DNA of 64,000 nucleotides from Otariodibacter sp. Its GTDB lineage: Bacteria; Pseudomonadota; Gammaproteobacteria; Enterobacterales; Pasteurellaceae. The notes below the pieces were generated by a model. It did not search any database, had not been told where the DNA came from, and saw only the letters and a list, made by a program, of their open reading frames with translations. Position numbers and translations under genes: made by a program. Where the stretch lies: NCBI RefSeq assembly GCF_029256985.1, contig NZ_JARIDQ010000045.1:1-64000 (forward strand). The letters are read 5' to 3'. Positions within the stretch are counted from its first letter, which is position 1. Each line of letters opens with the position of its first letter. Positions 27,383 to 37,142 of this stretch are shown one piece after another.

Positions 27383-28318
27383 TTAATCATACAAACTAGG
27401 ATCACCTTTATTCGGACGTGTTTTAAAACGACGATGTAACCACATATATTGTGATTGAGCCCTCATAATTTCCTTTTCAACCAACTTATTCATTTTGGTT
27501 GCAATCACAACCTCATCTTCATCAGCATAAATATCAGCTGGTGGGCTAATTTTTACTGTATAACCTGAAAAATCATCATGACGAATTGGTGAAAATGGTA
27601 CCACAAGACTATTTGGAGCAGATTTTAGCAATATTGCTGTGCCTGTTGTAGTACAAGCATCTTTAACCGCAAAGAATGGTACAAACACACTTTTTCTCCG
27701 CCCATAATCATGATCTGGCGCATACCACATAGCATTACCATCCAATAATGCCTTTATCATTCCTCGCACATCTTTTCGATCTAACATCGCTTTATTCGAT
27801 CTCACTCGACCTCTAAACTGGAACCAATCAAAAAGTGGATTATCATTAGGGCGGTAAACTCCCACACCTTGATAATGTAATCCAACAATTCTAGCACCTA
27901 ATTCTAAAGTCAGGAAATGAACTCCAATAAACAGCACACCTTTTTCACCACTATTGCGTAGATGTTCAATGCCCTCAATCTTAGACCATTTTAACACTCG
28001 CTTATCTGACCAAAACCATGCCATCCCGGTTTCAATAATCGCCATTCCTACGGACTCTAGGTTCTTAGCTAGAATCTTATTGATTTGTTGTTCCGTATAA
28101 TCAGGGAAGCATAGTTCAAGGTTACGACGTGCAATTCGCATTCTTCGTTTGCCAAATCCTAATGATGCAAATAATTTGCCTAGTCCTTTTCCAATACGAA
28201 CTAAGACAGGATAAGGTAAACACAAGATAAGACGAAATACGCCAAAACCAATCCACAATCCCCAATATTTGGGATGCAGAAAATGCCATTGAAATGGTGG
28301 TAACTGCTTTTGATTCAT
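27383..28318 (-). CDS. lpxL: Lipid A late acyltransferase (LpxL/HtrB family)
   Basis: Inner-membrane enzyme of 311 residues that adds a secondary acyl chain to Kdo2-lipid IVA. One N-terminal hydrophobic segment (WGLWIGFGVFRLILCLPYPVLV) is followed by the catalytic H-X4-E motif in GVHFLTLELGAR near residue 133, then GVYRPNDNPLFDWFQFRGR and MWYAPDHDYGRRKSVFVPFF. LpxL, LpxM and LpxP are close relatives, so the chain added is not certain; LpxL is the best fit. Confidence 0.9.
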   Translation of the reverse strand: MNQKQLPPFQWHFLHPKYWGLWIGFGVFRLILCLPYPVLVRIGKGLGKLFASLGFGKRRMRIARRNLELCFPDYTEQQINKILAKNLESVGMAIIETGMAWFWSDKRVLKWSKIEGIEHLRNSGEKGVLFIGVHFLTLELGARIVGLHYQGVGVYRPNDNPLFDWFQFRGRVRSNKAMLDRKDVRGMIKALLDGNAMWYAPDHDYGRRKSVFVPFFAVKDACTTTGTAILLKSAPNSLVVPFSPIRHDDFSGYTVKISPPADIYADEDEVVIATKMNKLVEKEIMRAQSQYMWLHRRFKTRPNKGDPSLYD

Positions 28319-28550
28319 ATTGTTCTCTTTTTATAAAAAACTAATTATTTTATTTAGTAATGTTCAATTCATTTAATTACCAAGCTGAGATTATAGTCGA
28401 AAACACATTAAAAGTGTTAAGTAGATCAAATTTTGAGATTTTACTTTTGAGTAGGTATTGAAATTCAATCAAGAAACACATAACTTTAACTTAACCAATA
28501 AATAATTATATTTATTTGGTTATAGATGTTTTAATTATGAGGAAAATGCT

Positions 28551-28880
28551 ATGACAATCAATATTTCAAGCAAACAAATGGATGTTACCCCAGCAATTCG
28601 CTCTCACATTGAAGAGCGTTTAGCAAAATTAAATAAATGGAAAATACAACTCATCAGTCCGCATTTTATGATCCACAAACTACCTAACGGTTATGAAGTT
28701 GAAGCTTCAATTGGTACTCCTGCTGGAGAGTTGTTTGCAAAAGCTCAAGATGAGGATTTATACAAGGCTATTAACGACGTCGAAACAAAACTTGAAACAC
28801 AACTCAATAAACAAAAACAAAAAGAGGAAGCTCGCCGTACTGATGATAGCTTAAAAAACTTAAATGAGGTTGTTGAATAA
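28551..28880 (+). CDS. Short ribosome-associated translation inhibitor / hibernation factor
   Basis: 109 residues, the short YfiA/HPF type without the dimerisation tail of long HPF. The fold signature MTINISSKQMDVTPAIRSHIEERLAKLNKW and IGTPAGELFAKAQDEDLYKAINDVETKLETQLNKQK are typical. It binds the 30S decoding region and silences ribosomes in stationary phase or cold. The C-terminal tail (RRTDDSLKNLNEVVE) resembles RaiA more than the 95-residue HPF. GAGGAAAATGCT precedes the ATG; a terminator follows. Confidence 0.92.
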   Translation: MTINISSKQMDVTPAIRSHIEERLAKLNKWKIQLISPHFMIHKLPNGYEVEASIGTPAGELFAKAQDEDLYKAINDVETKLETQLNKQKQKEEARRTDDSLKNLNEVVE

Positions 28881-28921
28881 CTTTAAATCATAAAACTAGT
28901 TAGCAAAAAAATAAGATAATG

Positions 28922-28947
28922 AGCCGAACACTATGTTTGGCTTTTTT
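28922..28947 (+). terminator. Terminator of the ribosome hibernation gene
   Basis: AGCCGAAC-ACTAT-GTTTGGCT with one G-U pair, followed by TTTTTT. The T run touches the 3' end of the convergent truA gene. Confidence 0.85.
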
Positions 28948-29732
28948 TAATCATTTAAAAACAAGGGGCCTAAACGTCCCTTAGGCAAATTGAAATGTTC
29001 GGGATAATGCACATCAACTAAATATAATCCCTCTGCTTTTGCAGTCGGAGCAGCTAACTTTCTGTCTTTTTGCTCCAGTAACCACTTAATCCATTCTATC
29101 GGTTGTTTACCTTGCCCAACTTCAATTAAGCTACCGACAATATTACGCACCATATGATGCACAAACGCATTCGCTTGAATATCGACGATAATGTAATCTT
29201 GCTGACGGGTTACTTTTAAATGATGGACATTTCGCCAAGGGGATTTAGATTGGCATTGAGCTGCACGAAATGAGCTAAAATCATTTTCACCAAGTAAAAA
29301 CTGCCCTGCTTCGTGCATTTTTTCGTGATCAAGTGGTGGATGATAAAGGGAAACACCAAATGGCAAAATTGCAGGACGTAATTTTTGATTATAAATAATA
29401 TAACGATAACGACGAGCTGTTGCACTAAAACGAGCGTGAAAATCATTGCTCACTTCAACTGCCCATTTCACTGCAATATCAGAAGGTAAATGCACATTGG
29501 TACCAAAACACCAACTTTTTAAAGGGCGATCCGCTTCTGTATCAAAATGAACAACTTGCCCTGTACCATGTACACCAGAATCAGTTCTACCTGCACAAAA
29601 TACTTCACAAGGTAAATTTGCAACTATTGATAACGCTTCTTCCAGTTTTTGTTGGACTGAATCTAAATGTTGTTGTCGTTGCCAACCGTAATAACGGCTT
29701 CCATCATACTCAATCCCTAATGCGACTCTCAT
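28947..29732 (-). CDS. truA: tRNA pseudouridine(38-40) synthase
   Basis: Isomerises U38-U40 in the anticodon arm of many tRNAs. The ATG at 29732 ([18 protein letters not shown]) is preferred over the track's upstream TTG; it gives 261 residues. The catalytic Asp is in [18 protein letters not shown] near residue 51, and [21 protein letters not shown] is the conserved C-terminal motif. folE lies upstream on the same strand, separated by an uptake signal. Confidence 0.96.
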   Translation of the reverse strand: MRVALGIEYDGSRYYGWQRQQHLDSVQQKLEEALSIVANLPCEVFCAGRTDSGVHGTGQVVHFDTEADRPLKSWCFGTNVHLPSDIAVKWAVEVSNDFHARFSATARRYRYIIYNQKLRPAILPFGVSLYHPPLDHEKMHEAGQFLLGENDFSSFRAAQCQSKSPWRNVHHLKVTRQQDYIIVDIQANAFVHHMVRNIVGSLIEVGQGKQPIEWIKWLLEQKDRKLAAPTAKAEGLYLVDVHYPEHFNLPKGRLGPLFLND

Positions 29733-29755
29733 TTGCAAATTTTTCCTTTTATCTT

Positions 29756-29764
29756 ACCGCTTGT
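29756..29764 (-). repeat. DNA uptake signal, exact core
   Basis: ACCGCTTGT with ATTTGCAAATTTTT upstream on the plus strand, between truA and folE. Confidence 0.9.
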
Positions 29765-29772
29765 ATTTTTTC

Positions 29773-30429
29773 TTATCGGGTAATAAGCGATAAAAACTCT
29801 TTACGAGTTTCTCTATCTTTTAAGAATACACCGCCGAATGCAGATGTCATTGTTTGACTATTAGTATCTTTTACACCACGACATTTCACACAAAAGTGTG
29901 TTGCTTTCACATATACTGCTACGTCTTCTGTTTCTAAAATAGTTTGAAATGCGGTTAATATTTGTTCCGTAAAACGTTCTTGAACTTGCGGACGTTGCGC
30001 AAAAAATTGCACCACGCGGTTAATTTTAGATAATCCAATCACCCAATCTTTGGGATAATAAGCAACAGCGACCGAACCATCAATGGTTACAAAATGATGC
30101 TCACAAGTACTGGTTAAGGTAATATCATCAACGATCACCATCTCGCTAACTTTCATCTGATTACGAATCTTCGTAATTTTAGGAAAAGTTTGATAATCCA
30201 GCCCACTAAAGATTTCATCCACATACATTTTTGCTAAACGGTGCGGAGTCTCTTCTAAACTATCATCTCGTAAATCTAACCCAAGTAATTCGAGTACCGC
30301 TCGTATATGCTGTTGAATTTCCGCTCGACGATCATCTTTATCTTTTTGGTGGGGAATGGTTGGCGTTTCAATACCTTTAGCCAGCAACGCCTCTCTAACA
30401 CTCTGTGCTTCTGGAGAAATGGTGTTCAT
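29773..30429 (-). CDS. folE: GTP cyclohydrolase I
   Basis: Makes 7,8-dihydroneopterin triphosphate, first step of folate (and queuosine precursor) synthesis. 218 residues; zinc ligands in [12 protein letters not shown] and [22 protein letters not shown], and [28 protein letters not shown] is the conserved core helix. The ATG follows AGAGGATATTCA. Homodecameric in characterised relatives. Confidence 0.96.
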   Translation of the reverse strand: MNTISPEAQSVREALLAKGIETPTIPHQKDKDDRRAEIQQHIRAVLELLGLDLRDDSLEETPHRLAKMYVDEIFSGLDYQTFPKITKIRNQMKVSEMVIVDDITLTSTCEHHFVTIDGSVAVAYYPKDWVIGLSKINRVVQFFAQRPQVQERFTEQILTAFQTILETEDVAVYVKATHFCVKCRGVKDTNSQTMTSAFGGVFLKDRETRKEFLSLITR

Positions 30430-30582
30430 TGAATATCCTCTAAAATTTCAAGCCAAAGATTCTATCAAATTACTTTAAAAAAACAATGTAGGGCAACGAA
30501 AAGTCAATAAAAATACAATAAAAAAAGATTAAAATTGTGTAAAATGAGTAGTAATTATTCTCAATTAATTAACTAGTAGGTT

Positions 30583-31302
30583 ATGACATATTATCATTTT
30601 AATTCTGATTTTGTATCCGACTCTCAACAGTCTTTTGTAAAAGACTTACTAAATTGTAAAGATTTCTCACAATCTGACCGCTTACTTGGTTCATCAACAG
30701 GTAGAGGAATTACGTGGTTTCTGGACACAAAATCTGAATTATCAATAAATAGTGTGTTACGCCATTACTATCGAGGAGGGTTATTTGGTAAATTAATTAA
30801 AGATAGCTATTTATTCAATGGTATCAAAAACACTCGTGCCTATCAGGAATTTAAACTTCTTGAGAAATTAACCCAATGGAATATTCCTGCCCCCTACCCA
30901 CTTGCTTTAAAAATTCATCGATTCTTATGCTTTTATCAAGCTGATATTTTACTGGGAAGAATCGACAACACACAAGATCTCAGTCAATTTTTACAGGCTT
31001 CAGCTTTAACTGATGGACAATATCACGCAATCGGACAGCTAATTCGTCAATTACATAATCATCAAGTTCATCACTCTGATCTCAATATTCATAATATTTT
31101 AATCGGCAAAAATGACGGCAAATTTTGGCTAATTGATTTTGACAAGTGTAAAATTCAGTCTGGCGAAGATTGGAAACAAGCTAACTTATCACGCTTAAAA
31201 CGCTCATTTTATAAAGAAAAAGAACGCCTCAATATTCATTTTTCTGAAAAGAATTGGGAGGCTTTATTGGCGGGTTATAAAACATTAGCTTCTAATGAAT
31301 AA
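30583..31302 (+). CDS. kdkA: 3-deoxy-D-manno-octulosonic acid (Kdo) kinase
   Basis: Phosphorylates the single Kdo residue of lipid A precursors, a feature of Pasteurellaceae lipooligosaccharide. 239 residues with a protein-kinase-like fold: HHSDLNIHNILIG (catalytic loop) near residue 163 and FWLIDFDKCKI (DFD metal-binding motif) near 184. The N-terminal GRGITWFLDTKSELSINSVLRHYYRGGLFGKL is typical of KdkA. TAGGTT lies before the ATG; a strong terminator follows. Confidence 0.93.
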   Translation: MTYYHFNSDFVSDSQQSFVKDLLNCKDFSQSDRLLGSSTGRGITWFLDTKSELSINSVLRHYYRGGLFGKLIKDSYLFNGIKNTRAYQEFKLLEKLTQWNIPAPYPLALKIHRFLCFYQADILLGRIDNTQDLSQFLQASALTDGQYHAIGQLIRQLHNHQVHHSDLNIHNILIGKNDGKFWLIDFDKCKIQSGEDWKQANLSRLKRSFYKEKERLNIHFSEKNWEALLAGYKTLASNE

Positions 31303-31349
31303 ATATGTTTTAGCTATCAAATTAGAAAAGATATCAGCTTAAAACGACA

Positions 31350-31388
31350 AAAACCGTGAATAGTCTTAAATAACCACATCACGGTTTT
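31350..31388. terminator. Bidirectional terminator between kdkA and the D-lactate dehydrogenase gene
   Basis: AAAACCGTGA and TCACGGTTTT form a 10-bp stem with a 19-base loop, followed by TT on the plus strand and TTTGTCG on the minus strand. It lies between convergent genes. Confidence 0.85.
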
Positions 31389-31402
31389 TTAATTTCTTCT
31401 TG

Positions 31403-32410
31403 CTAATCTAATTTCAATTCCTCTTTAATCTCTTCACCTTGGAGAATACGTCTAACACCATCTATTGCTATATGTACAAGATTTTCTATCGCTGTGTATG
31501 TATGGAAAGCAACGTGAGGAGAATAAAGCACTCTATCATGTTTCAATAATCTCAAAAATACCTTGTCAGTAACCTCTTCAAGATTGACCCTTCTATTCAT
31601 GTAAGGACCTTCAAATTCATAGGTATCAATAGCTGCTGCTCTTATTTGGTTGTTATCAATCGCATCTAATAGCGCTTCTGTATCAACTAAACTTCCTCTT
31701 GCTGCATTGATGAAAATAGGTTTCTTTTTGGCTAGATCAAAGAGTTTTTTATTAAACATGTGATAATTTTCTTCCGATGCTGGAATATGCAGTGAAATAA
31801 TATCTGATTGTTCTACTAACTCCTCAGTACTTGAGACATAAGTTAAAATATTTTCTAATGCTTTATTTGGTACAATATCATAAGCAATAACTTTAGCTCC
31901 TGTATTGCTAAACAGCTTAGCTATTTGGCTTCCTATGTTACCTGTACCTATAATACCTACGGTTTTATGTCTAATTTCTGTACTGGTATTCTCATCAGTG
32001 AAAAGAAAATTACCGACTTTGTTATTTTTCTGGATAACATCAATATCTCTCGAAAAATACATAGCATTTGTAAATGCAAATTCTGCAATAGCAAATGGGG
32101 AATAAACAGGAACCCTAGTGAAACGAATGCCTAATTCTTTGAGTAATTTTAAATTATACATATCAAAACCAGCTGATCTTGTTGCAAAAACTTTAATGCC
32201 TGCTTCTTTCATCAAATGGTAAGCTTCCTCAGGAATCGCTGGCACTTGACTAGCAATAAGGCCATCATAACCTTTCTTTATATAAGACATTGTTTCTTCT
32301 GTAATGTGATCGGTATAGACATCTAATTCAATTTCTGGATGATTTTTTTGATAAGAGGCGATAGCTTCTTTTTCATCTTCTCTAGCGCTAAATAAAATAA
32401 ATTTCATCAT
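31403..32410 (-). CDS. D-lactate dehydrogenase (NAD-dependent 2-hydroxyacid dehydrogenase)
   Basis: 335 residues (334 if the second of two adjacent ATGs, better spaced from AAGGAG, is used). NAD-binding motif GIIGTGNIGSQIAKLF near residue 151; catalytic Arg in INAARGSLVDTEALLDA, Glu in IDTYEFEGPY and His in LYSPHVAFHT. It should reduce pyruvate to D-lactate in fermentation. Its sequence reads more like lactic-acid-bacterial D-LDH than E. coli LdhA, which I give only as an impression. A palindrome that may be an operator lies 36 bases upstream. Confidence 0.85.
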   Translation of the reverse strand: MMKFILFSAREDEKEAIASYQKNHPEIELDVYTDHITEETMSYIKKGYDGLIASQVPAIPEEAYHLMKEAGIKVFATRSAGFDMYNLKLLKELGIRFTRVPVYSPFAIAEFAFTNAMYFSRDIDVIQKNNKVGNFLFTDENTSTEIRHKTVGIIGTGNIGSQIAKLFSNTGAKVIAYDIVPNKALENILTYVSSTEELVEQSDIISLHIPASEENYHMFNKKLFDLAKKKPIFINAARGSLVDTEALLDAIDNNQIRAAAIDTYEFEGPYMNRRVNLEEVTDKVFLRLLKHDRVLYSPHVAFHTYTAIENLVHIAIDGVRRILQGEEIKEELKLD

Positions 32411-32445
32411 TATTCTCCTTTTTATTAGTTTCTGAACTCAAAAAT

Positions 32446-32461
32446 ATGATAACCCTATCAT
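32446..32461. promoter_or_regulatory. Palindrome upstream of the D-lactate dehydrogenase gene
   Basis: ATGATA-ACCC-TATCAT has perfect 6-base arms and a 4-base spacer, 36-51 bases before the start codon. The arm spacing fits neither FNR nor CRP. Candidate operator for an unidentified regulator. Confidence 0.35.
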
Positions 32462-32538
32462 TTAGCTACTGTAGTTACTATAAAATAAAAATCCTTGATA
32501 TGACGTATACTTTCTATTCTACTATAAATTCTATATAT

Positions 32539-32838
32539 TCACTTCTTCTGTTGTTCCGCTCTCTTTCTACGAATTTCTTTTGGATCAGCAATCAGAGGAC
32601 GGTAGATTTCAATACGGTCACCATCTTCAACTAAATCAGTGAGTTTTGCAGGGCGACTAAAGATTCCAATTTTATTTTCTCTCAAATCAATTTCTGTATA
32701 TTTTTCCAATACTCCTGATTGCAGAATCACATTTTGAATAGAAAGGGGCTTATCTAAAGATAACTTTTTCAAAAAATATTTTTCTGGATAGGCGTAAACA
32801 ACTTCTACAATAATTTTTTCAGCTTGTTCAGACACCAT
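32539..32838 (-). CDS. rnfH: RnfH-family ubiquitin-like protein
   Basis: 99 residues with a beta-grasp fold: [34 protein letters not shown], then [41 protein letters not shown], the conserved RnfH tail. Its role is not known; in E. coli it lies beside ratA as here, with overlapping ends (11 bases), so the pair is cotranscribed. Confidence 0.9.
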   Translation of the reverse strand: MVSEQAEKIIVEVVYAYPEKYFLKKLSLDKPLSIQNVILQSGVLEKYTEIDLRENKIGIFSRPAKLTDLVEDGDRIEIYRPLIADPKEIRRKRAEQQKK

Positions 32839-33262
32839 ATACCTCCTTCGCTCTTATCTTAAAAGCATTAACCATTTTAATAGTAAGCTCATTAAAAATT
32901 TTACCGAATGCCATCGCAATTAACGCATTAGAAAATTCAAAATCTAATTGAAAAGAAATTCTACAACTTTGTTCATCAAATGGTTCAAATATCCAAGCAC
33001 CTGTTAGGTAGCGGAAAGGTCCATTTAATAATTCCATCGAAATTTTTCGGTTAGGGATCATGGTATTGTGAGTACTAAATCGCTGACTAATACCCAACTT
33101 CTGGATTACTAATTCAGCACTCAATTCAGTTTCACCAATACTTATCGTGTTTGTTGCAATACAACCTGATAAGAATTCTGGATATTTTTCATAATCATTC
33201 ACGAGTTGATACATTTGCTCCGCACTATACGGAACTAAAGCAGATTGATTGATTGATGGCAT
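32828..33262 (-). CDS. ratA: RatA-family START-like protein
   Basis: The family begins [34 protein letters not shown], so the ATG at 33262 is preferred over the track's 33286; neither has a good ribosome-binding site. About 144 residues of the START/polyketide-cyclase fold, with [40 protein letters not shown]. Homologues include the coenzyme Q-binding Coq10 proteins; RatA was also described as a ribosome-association inhibitor. The ubiquinone-binding role is the safer inference. Confidence 0.88.
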   Translation of the reverse strand: MPSINQSALVPYSAEQMYQLVNDYEKYPEFLSGCIATNTISIGETELSAELVIQKLGISQRFSTHNTMIPNRKISMELLNGPFRYLTGAWIFEPFDEQSCRISFQLDFEFSNALIAMAFGKIFNELTIKMVNAFKIRAKEVYGV

Positions 33263-33312
33263 AATTTTTTTATAGTTTACATTCATTGTGATCGCATTTT
33301 ATCACATTCATT

Positions 33313-33321
33313 ACAAGCGGT
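33313..33321 (+). repeat. DNA uptake signal, exact core
   Basis: ACAAGCGGT followed by CAGTTG and TTTTTT, between the divergent ratA and selD genes. Confidence 0.9.
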
Positions 33322-33388
33322 CAGTTGCTGTCAATTTTTTTAAAAAGGAGTACAATCCGATAAATTTATTGACTATTGAGGGGCAACA

Positions 33389-34432
33389 ATGCAACTAGAC
33401 TCCATTCGTTTAACTCAATACAGCCACGGTGCAGGATGTGGTTGTAAAATCTCACCCAAAACACTCGAGCAAATACTTCACACCGAACAAGCTAAATTTA
33501 TCGATCCGCATTTGTTAGTCGGCAATGAAACAAAAGATGATGCTGCTGTTTATGATATTGGCAATGGCGTAGGCATTATTAGCACTACCGATTTCTTTAT
33601 GCCGATTGTTGATGATCCATTTGATTTCGGACGAATTGCAGCGACGAATGCTATCAGTGATATTTTTGCTATGGGTGGAAAACCAATTATGGCCATTGCG
33701 ATTTTAGGCTTTCCAATTAATGTGCTTCCGCCAGAGGTAGCACAAAAGATAGTCGATGGTGGACGTTTCGCTTGCCAGCAAGCAGGTATTGCTCTAGCAG
33801 GTGGACACTCTATTGATTCTCCTGAACCGATTTTTGGTTTAGCGGTAACAGGGATTATTTCAACTGATCAGGTGAAGAAAAATGCCTCTGCTCAAGCAGA
33901 TTGTGAACTTTTCCTCACTAAACCATTGGGAATCGGTGTACTCACGACCGCAGAAAAACAAGGAAAATTGAAGGATGAGCATAAAAATCTTGCCCGTGAT
34001 GTGATGTGTCAAATGAATTTAGCGGGAGCTGAATTTGCTAAATTACCGGAAGTCACTGCGATGACGGATGTAACAGGCTTTGGATTATTAGGTCATTTAA
34101 GTGAAATTTGTCAAGGCTCAAATCTTCGGGCAGAAGTTTATGTTGATCAGATTAAAGCCTTAGACGGCGTTAAAGATTATATTGCACAAGGAGCTGTACC
34201 AGGTGGTACACAACGTAACTTTGATAGCTACGGGCATTTAATTTCACCAATGACAGATGAACAAAAAGCCATTCTTTGCGATCCGCAAACATCAGGTGGT
34301 TTACTGATTGCAGTAAAACCACAAGCGGTCAGTTCAGTGCAACAAATTGCAAAAACAATGAATATTGATCTCTATCCAGTGGGCAAATTATTGGTTCAAG
34401 ATGATAGTAAAGCGTTAATTGAGGTAAAGTAA
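33389..34432 (+). CDS. selD: Selenide, water dikinase (selenophosphate synthetase), Cys form
   Basis: Makes selenophosphate from selenide and ATP for selenocysteine and selenouridine. 347 residues. The active-site region is [10 protein letters not shown], with TGT GGT TGT codons, so the catalytic position is Cys; H. influenzae SelD has selenocysteine there. [39 protein letters not shown] and [15 protein letters not shown] are complete. GAGGGG lies before the ATG. The stop abuts the ubiH start. No selA, selB or tRNA-Sec gene is in the window. Confidence 0.96.
   Translation: MQLDSIRLTQYSHGAGCGCKISPKTLEQILHTEQAKFIDPHLLVGNETKDDAAVYDIGNGVGIISTTDFFMPIVDDPFDFGRIAATNAISDIFAMGGKPIMAIAILGFPINVLPPEVAQKIVDGGRFACQQAGIALAGGHSIDSPEPIFGLAVTGIISTDQVKKNASAQADCELFLTKPLGIGVLTTAEKQGKLKDEHKNLARDVMCQMNLAGAEFAKLPEVTAMTDVTGFGLLGHLSEICQGSNLRAEVYVDQIKALDGVKDYIAQGAVPGGTQRNFDSYGHLISPMTDEQKAILCDPQTSGGLLIAVKPQAVSSVQQIAKTMNIDLYPVGKLLVQDDSKALIEVK
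34321..34329 (+). repeat. DNA uptake signal inside selD
   Basis: ACAAGCGGT followed by CAGTTCAG, in the coding sequence near the selD 3' end (encoding QAVSSV). Confidence 0.9.
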
Positions 34433-35629
34433 ATGGCTGAACAATTTGATATTGCGATTGTAGGAGGAGCAATTACAGGCTCTATATTATCCCTCGCATT
34501 AAGCTCTGCCACATCACATAAAATGCGTATTGCGATTATTGAAAAATCTGTGCCTAATTTTGCAGAACAAGGGGGATTCGATGCCCGTTCTATCGCCCTT
34601 GCTTATGGTAGTTTGCAAAAGTTAGCCAAGATCCAACCGCTTGTTGGGTTAAATTTAGCTGATTTAATTGCTCAAATCTCAACGCCTATCCATAAAATTC
34701 ATGTTTCAGATCAAGGACATTTTGGTAAAACACATATTGAGGCAGAAGAATTACATTTGCCACAATTAGGGGCTGTGGTTGAATTAGCTAAACTTGGCGA
34801 AAAGCTTAATAATATCATCGCTCAGCATCAAAACATCACATTCTTTTGCCCAAATACTGTAGAGAAAATTGAACGTTCTGCAACACACAGTACCCTGACC
34901 TTAGCTAATGATGAAGTCATTGAGTGTAAGCTATTAGTGGCAGCAGATGGGATTCAATCTCAAATCGCTCAACAGTGTGGAATCGAAACCGTATTAGTCA
35001 AAGAATACAACCAATCCGCTATTATTGCTAATGTTGAACTTAGTGAATTACATCAAAATCAAGCCTTTGAGCGATTTACTACACAAGGTCCATTTGCCTT
35101 ATTACCACTCACTGAAAAAACAATGTCGTTAGTCTGGTGTATGAATGATACCACTAAAGTAATGACTTATTCAGATGATGAATTTTTGGATGCCATTCAG
35201 CAACAATTTGGCTGGAAATTAGGTAAATTCTTGCGTGTAAGTAAGCGGTTTGTTTATCCTCTTTCTTTGCGAAAAAGCCAATCACACATTCATCATCGTC
35301 TAGCTATTGTCGGTAATGCCTCACAATTACTTCACCCTGTTGCAGGGCAAGGTTTTAACTTGGGAATGCGAGATCTATTTGAATTAACAACATTAGTGAG
35401 TAAAGCATTTAATCAGCAGCAAGATATTGGCGATCAAACATTATTAAATACCTTTGATCAAAACCGCCAAGCTGATCAAGAAAGAATTATGCGATCTACA
35501 AGCGGTCTGATCTCGATCTTTTGTTGCGAATTTTTACCAGCTCAAGCTCTTAGAAATTTAGGTCTAGCGGCATTAAATCTACTCACTTTTGCTCGTCATA
35601 AAGTAGCACATAGAGCATTGGGGTGGTAA
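34433..35629 (+). CDS. ubiH: 2-octaprenyl-6-methoxyphenol hydroxylase
   Basis: Flavoprotein monooxygenase of ubiquinone synthesis, 398 residues. FAD-binding IAIVGGAITGSILSLAL at the N-terminus, the DG motif VAADGIQSQIA near 175 and the second FAD motif VGNASQLLHPVAGQGFNLGMRD near 305. The GN-A-Q-LHP wording is that of UbiH, not UbiF, where GDAAH is usual. It starts directly after the selD stop. Two exact uptake signals lie in the coding sequence. Confidence 0.92.
   Translation: MAEQFDIAIVGGAITGSILSLALSSATSHKMRIAIIEKSVPNFAEQGGFDARSIALAYGSLQKLAKIQPLVGLNLADLIAQISTPIHKIHVSDQGHFGKTHIEAEELHLPQLGAVVELAKLGEKLNNIIAQHQNITFFCPNTVEKIERSATHSTLTLANDEVIECKLLVAADGIQSQIAQQCGIETVLVKEYNQSAIIANVELSELHQNQAFERFTTQGPFALLPLTEKTMSLVWCMNDTTKVMTYSDDEFLDAIQQQFGWKLGKFLRVSKRFVYPLSLRKSQSHIHHRLAIVGNASQLLHPVAGQGFNLGMRDLFELTTLVSKAFNQQQDIGDQTLLNTFDQNRQADQERIMRSTSGLISIFCCEFLPAQALRNLGLAALNLLTFARHKVAHRALGW
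34636..34644 (-). repeat. DNA uptake signal inside ubiH
   Basis: ACCGCTTGT within the coding sequence (encoding QPLVG). Confidence 0.88.
35498..35506 (+). repeat. DNA uptake signal inside ubiH
   Basis: ACAAGCGGT with CTGATCTCGATCTTTTGTTGCGAA downstream, near the 3' end of the gene (encoding TSGLIS). Confidence 0.88.
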
Positions 35630-35644
35630 CTGATACTTATAAAA

Positions 35645-35670
35645 AAACTAGCCTAAATACAGGCTAGTTT
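35645..35670. terminator. Terminator after ubiH
   Basis: AAACTAGCCT-AAATAC-AGGCTAGTTT, a perfect 10-bp stem with 6-base loop and T run on both strands; lies between ubiH and the convergent DUF945 gene. Confidence 0.9.
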
Positions 35671-35701
35671 TATGGTTCAATCTGTACATTTTAAAGATCG
35701 A

Positions 35702-37108
35702 TTAAAGCATCCCCAATCCAAGAATCAAAGCAAATATCATACCTTGAACTTCACTATTAGATAGTGGATTACCATTTAGTATTAGCTTACCTTCATCTAT
35801 TTCAGCATTCAATTTGATATTATTTTTATCTACTACAAAATAATGACTACTTTTAACTTCATTAACCAAACGATTAATAGTATTTTTTGCTTGATTTAAT
35901 GCTTCATCTTCCGATACATCATCCAATATCATTACTTGTGATATTAATTTTTTAGCTGAATTAATATCAATATTCAAATTAAATTTAGAATTAACTAGAG
36001 ATTGGAATAATTCTAGTAAATTAATATTTTTTTTATCAAAATCAACATCTTCAGTTTGGAGGTTCATTATCCATTTGATATTATTTTTACCCTCACTATT
36101 TTTAATAGATAATTCATTAATATGCAGTTGAGGATTCTTTCTAAATAATTTGATAGCAACATTATTTGCCTCTTGTGAATCTATCTTATCTGGTTGAGTT
36201 AAATAATACATATATTCCTCTAAAGAAGGTGCATCTAATTGAAATCCACCATCAAGTTTTAAATGTCCAAGTTCTTGCTCCTTTCCATTTTTTGTTACGA
36301 TAAGATTAAAATTAGCCTGAGTTTTCTCATCAAATCTATCATTATTTAGTGATGTACTGGCATCTACTTTTAGTTCATTTAATTTAATAAACCTATCATC
36401 TTGATGTTGATTATGCATAACGAAAGAATCTATTTTTAATAAACTGTCACCTGTTGTTAAAAAATTATAACTTTTATTATATTTAAAATTTATCGTGTAA
36501 TTTAAATTCTGAATATCAAGTAATCCTTTTTTTGCATTATCTACCTTAAATAAGGGAAGTTGAATAGATAAATCAGTTTTACCTGATTTATCAACAGCAA
36601 AATCAACATCAACTGCTGAAACATTACCATGTGCATCATCAAAAGAGAACTGTTGGGTAGTAATAGAACCAGAAATATCACCGCCATAGCTTATAGTACT
36701 TATCCCAGATAATAATTCATCTTTAGTAAAATACTGTCTTAATTCTGTTGGTATAGTAATATGACTTTCTATACTTGCCATTGCTGGTACTATATTACCA
36801 CTCAATAGTCGATTGAGAGGAAAAGGACCATGATTTAATTTATCCTGACCTTTAAAAATATAAGTTTCACCGTCTACTTTAGCTTCAATATTATAGGTTG
36901 TATCAGAGCTAAAAAAATGACGTTTCAGATTCATATCTTTAATTTCAGCTTGAATACCATAGAGTTCTAATTTTTTTAATACTCCATTGCCTTGACTAAC
37001 CCATTCTTGATAATGCTCTTCAACTTGCTTACCCGAATACCAACTCCCCCCTGTCGCAGCAATACCTAATACAACTATTGTAGAAATTGCAATAGTAGAT
37101 ATTTTCAT
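35702..37108 (-). CDS. DUF945 (YdgA-like) envelope protein
   Basis: 468 residues with a single N-terminal hydrophobic segment (ISTIAISTIVVLGIAATGGSWYSG) that could be a signal anchor. The body is rich in beta-strand-like Asp/Asn/Lys repeats, and KQVEEHYQEWVSQGN after the anchor is typical of the YdgA/DUF945 family. The final 15 residues are hydrophobic and Gly-rich (IFALILGLGML), unusual for a soluble domain. Function unknown; probably periplasmic. Separated from fadJ by 34 bases on the same strand. Confidence 0.8.
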   Translation of the reverse strand: MKISTIAISTIVVLGIAATGGSWYSGKQVEEHYQEWVSQGNGVLKKLELYGIQAEIKDMNLKRHFFSSDTTYNIEAKVDGETYIFKGQDKLNHGPFPLNRLLSGNIVPAMASIESHITIPTELRQYFTKDELLSGISTISYGGDISGSITTQQFSFDDAHGNVSAVDVDFAVDKSGKTDLSIQLPLFKVDNAKKGLLDIQNLNYTINFKYNKSYNFLTTGDSLLKIDSFVMHNQHQDDRFIKLNELKVDASTSLNNDRFDEKTQANFNLIVTKNGKEQELGHLKLDGGFQLDAPSLEEYMYYLTQPDKIDSQEANNVAIKLFRKNPQLHINELSIKNSEGKNNIKWIMNLQTEDVDFDKKNINLLELFQSLVNSKFNLNIDINSAKKLISQVMILDDVSEDEALNQAKNTINRLVNEVKSSHYFVVDKNNIKLNAEIDEGKLILNGNPLSNSEVQGMIFALILGLGML

Positions 37109-37142
37109 TTTTTATCCTCTTTGGTTGTTGTATGTAATATAT

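Noticed and set aside
33289-33312. TGTGATCGCATTTTATCACA between ratA and selD as a CRP site
   Set aside because: The half-sites are separated by ten bases instead of six, so it does not fit CRP.
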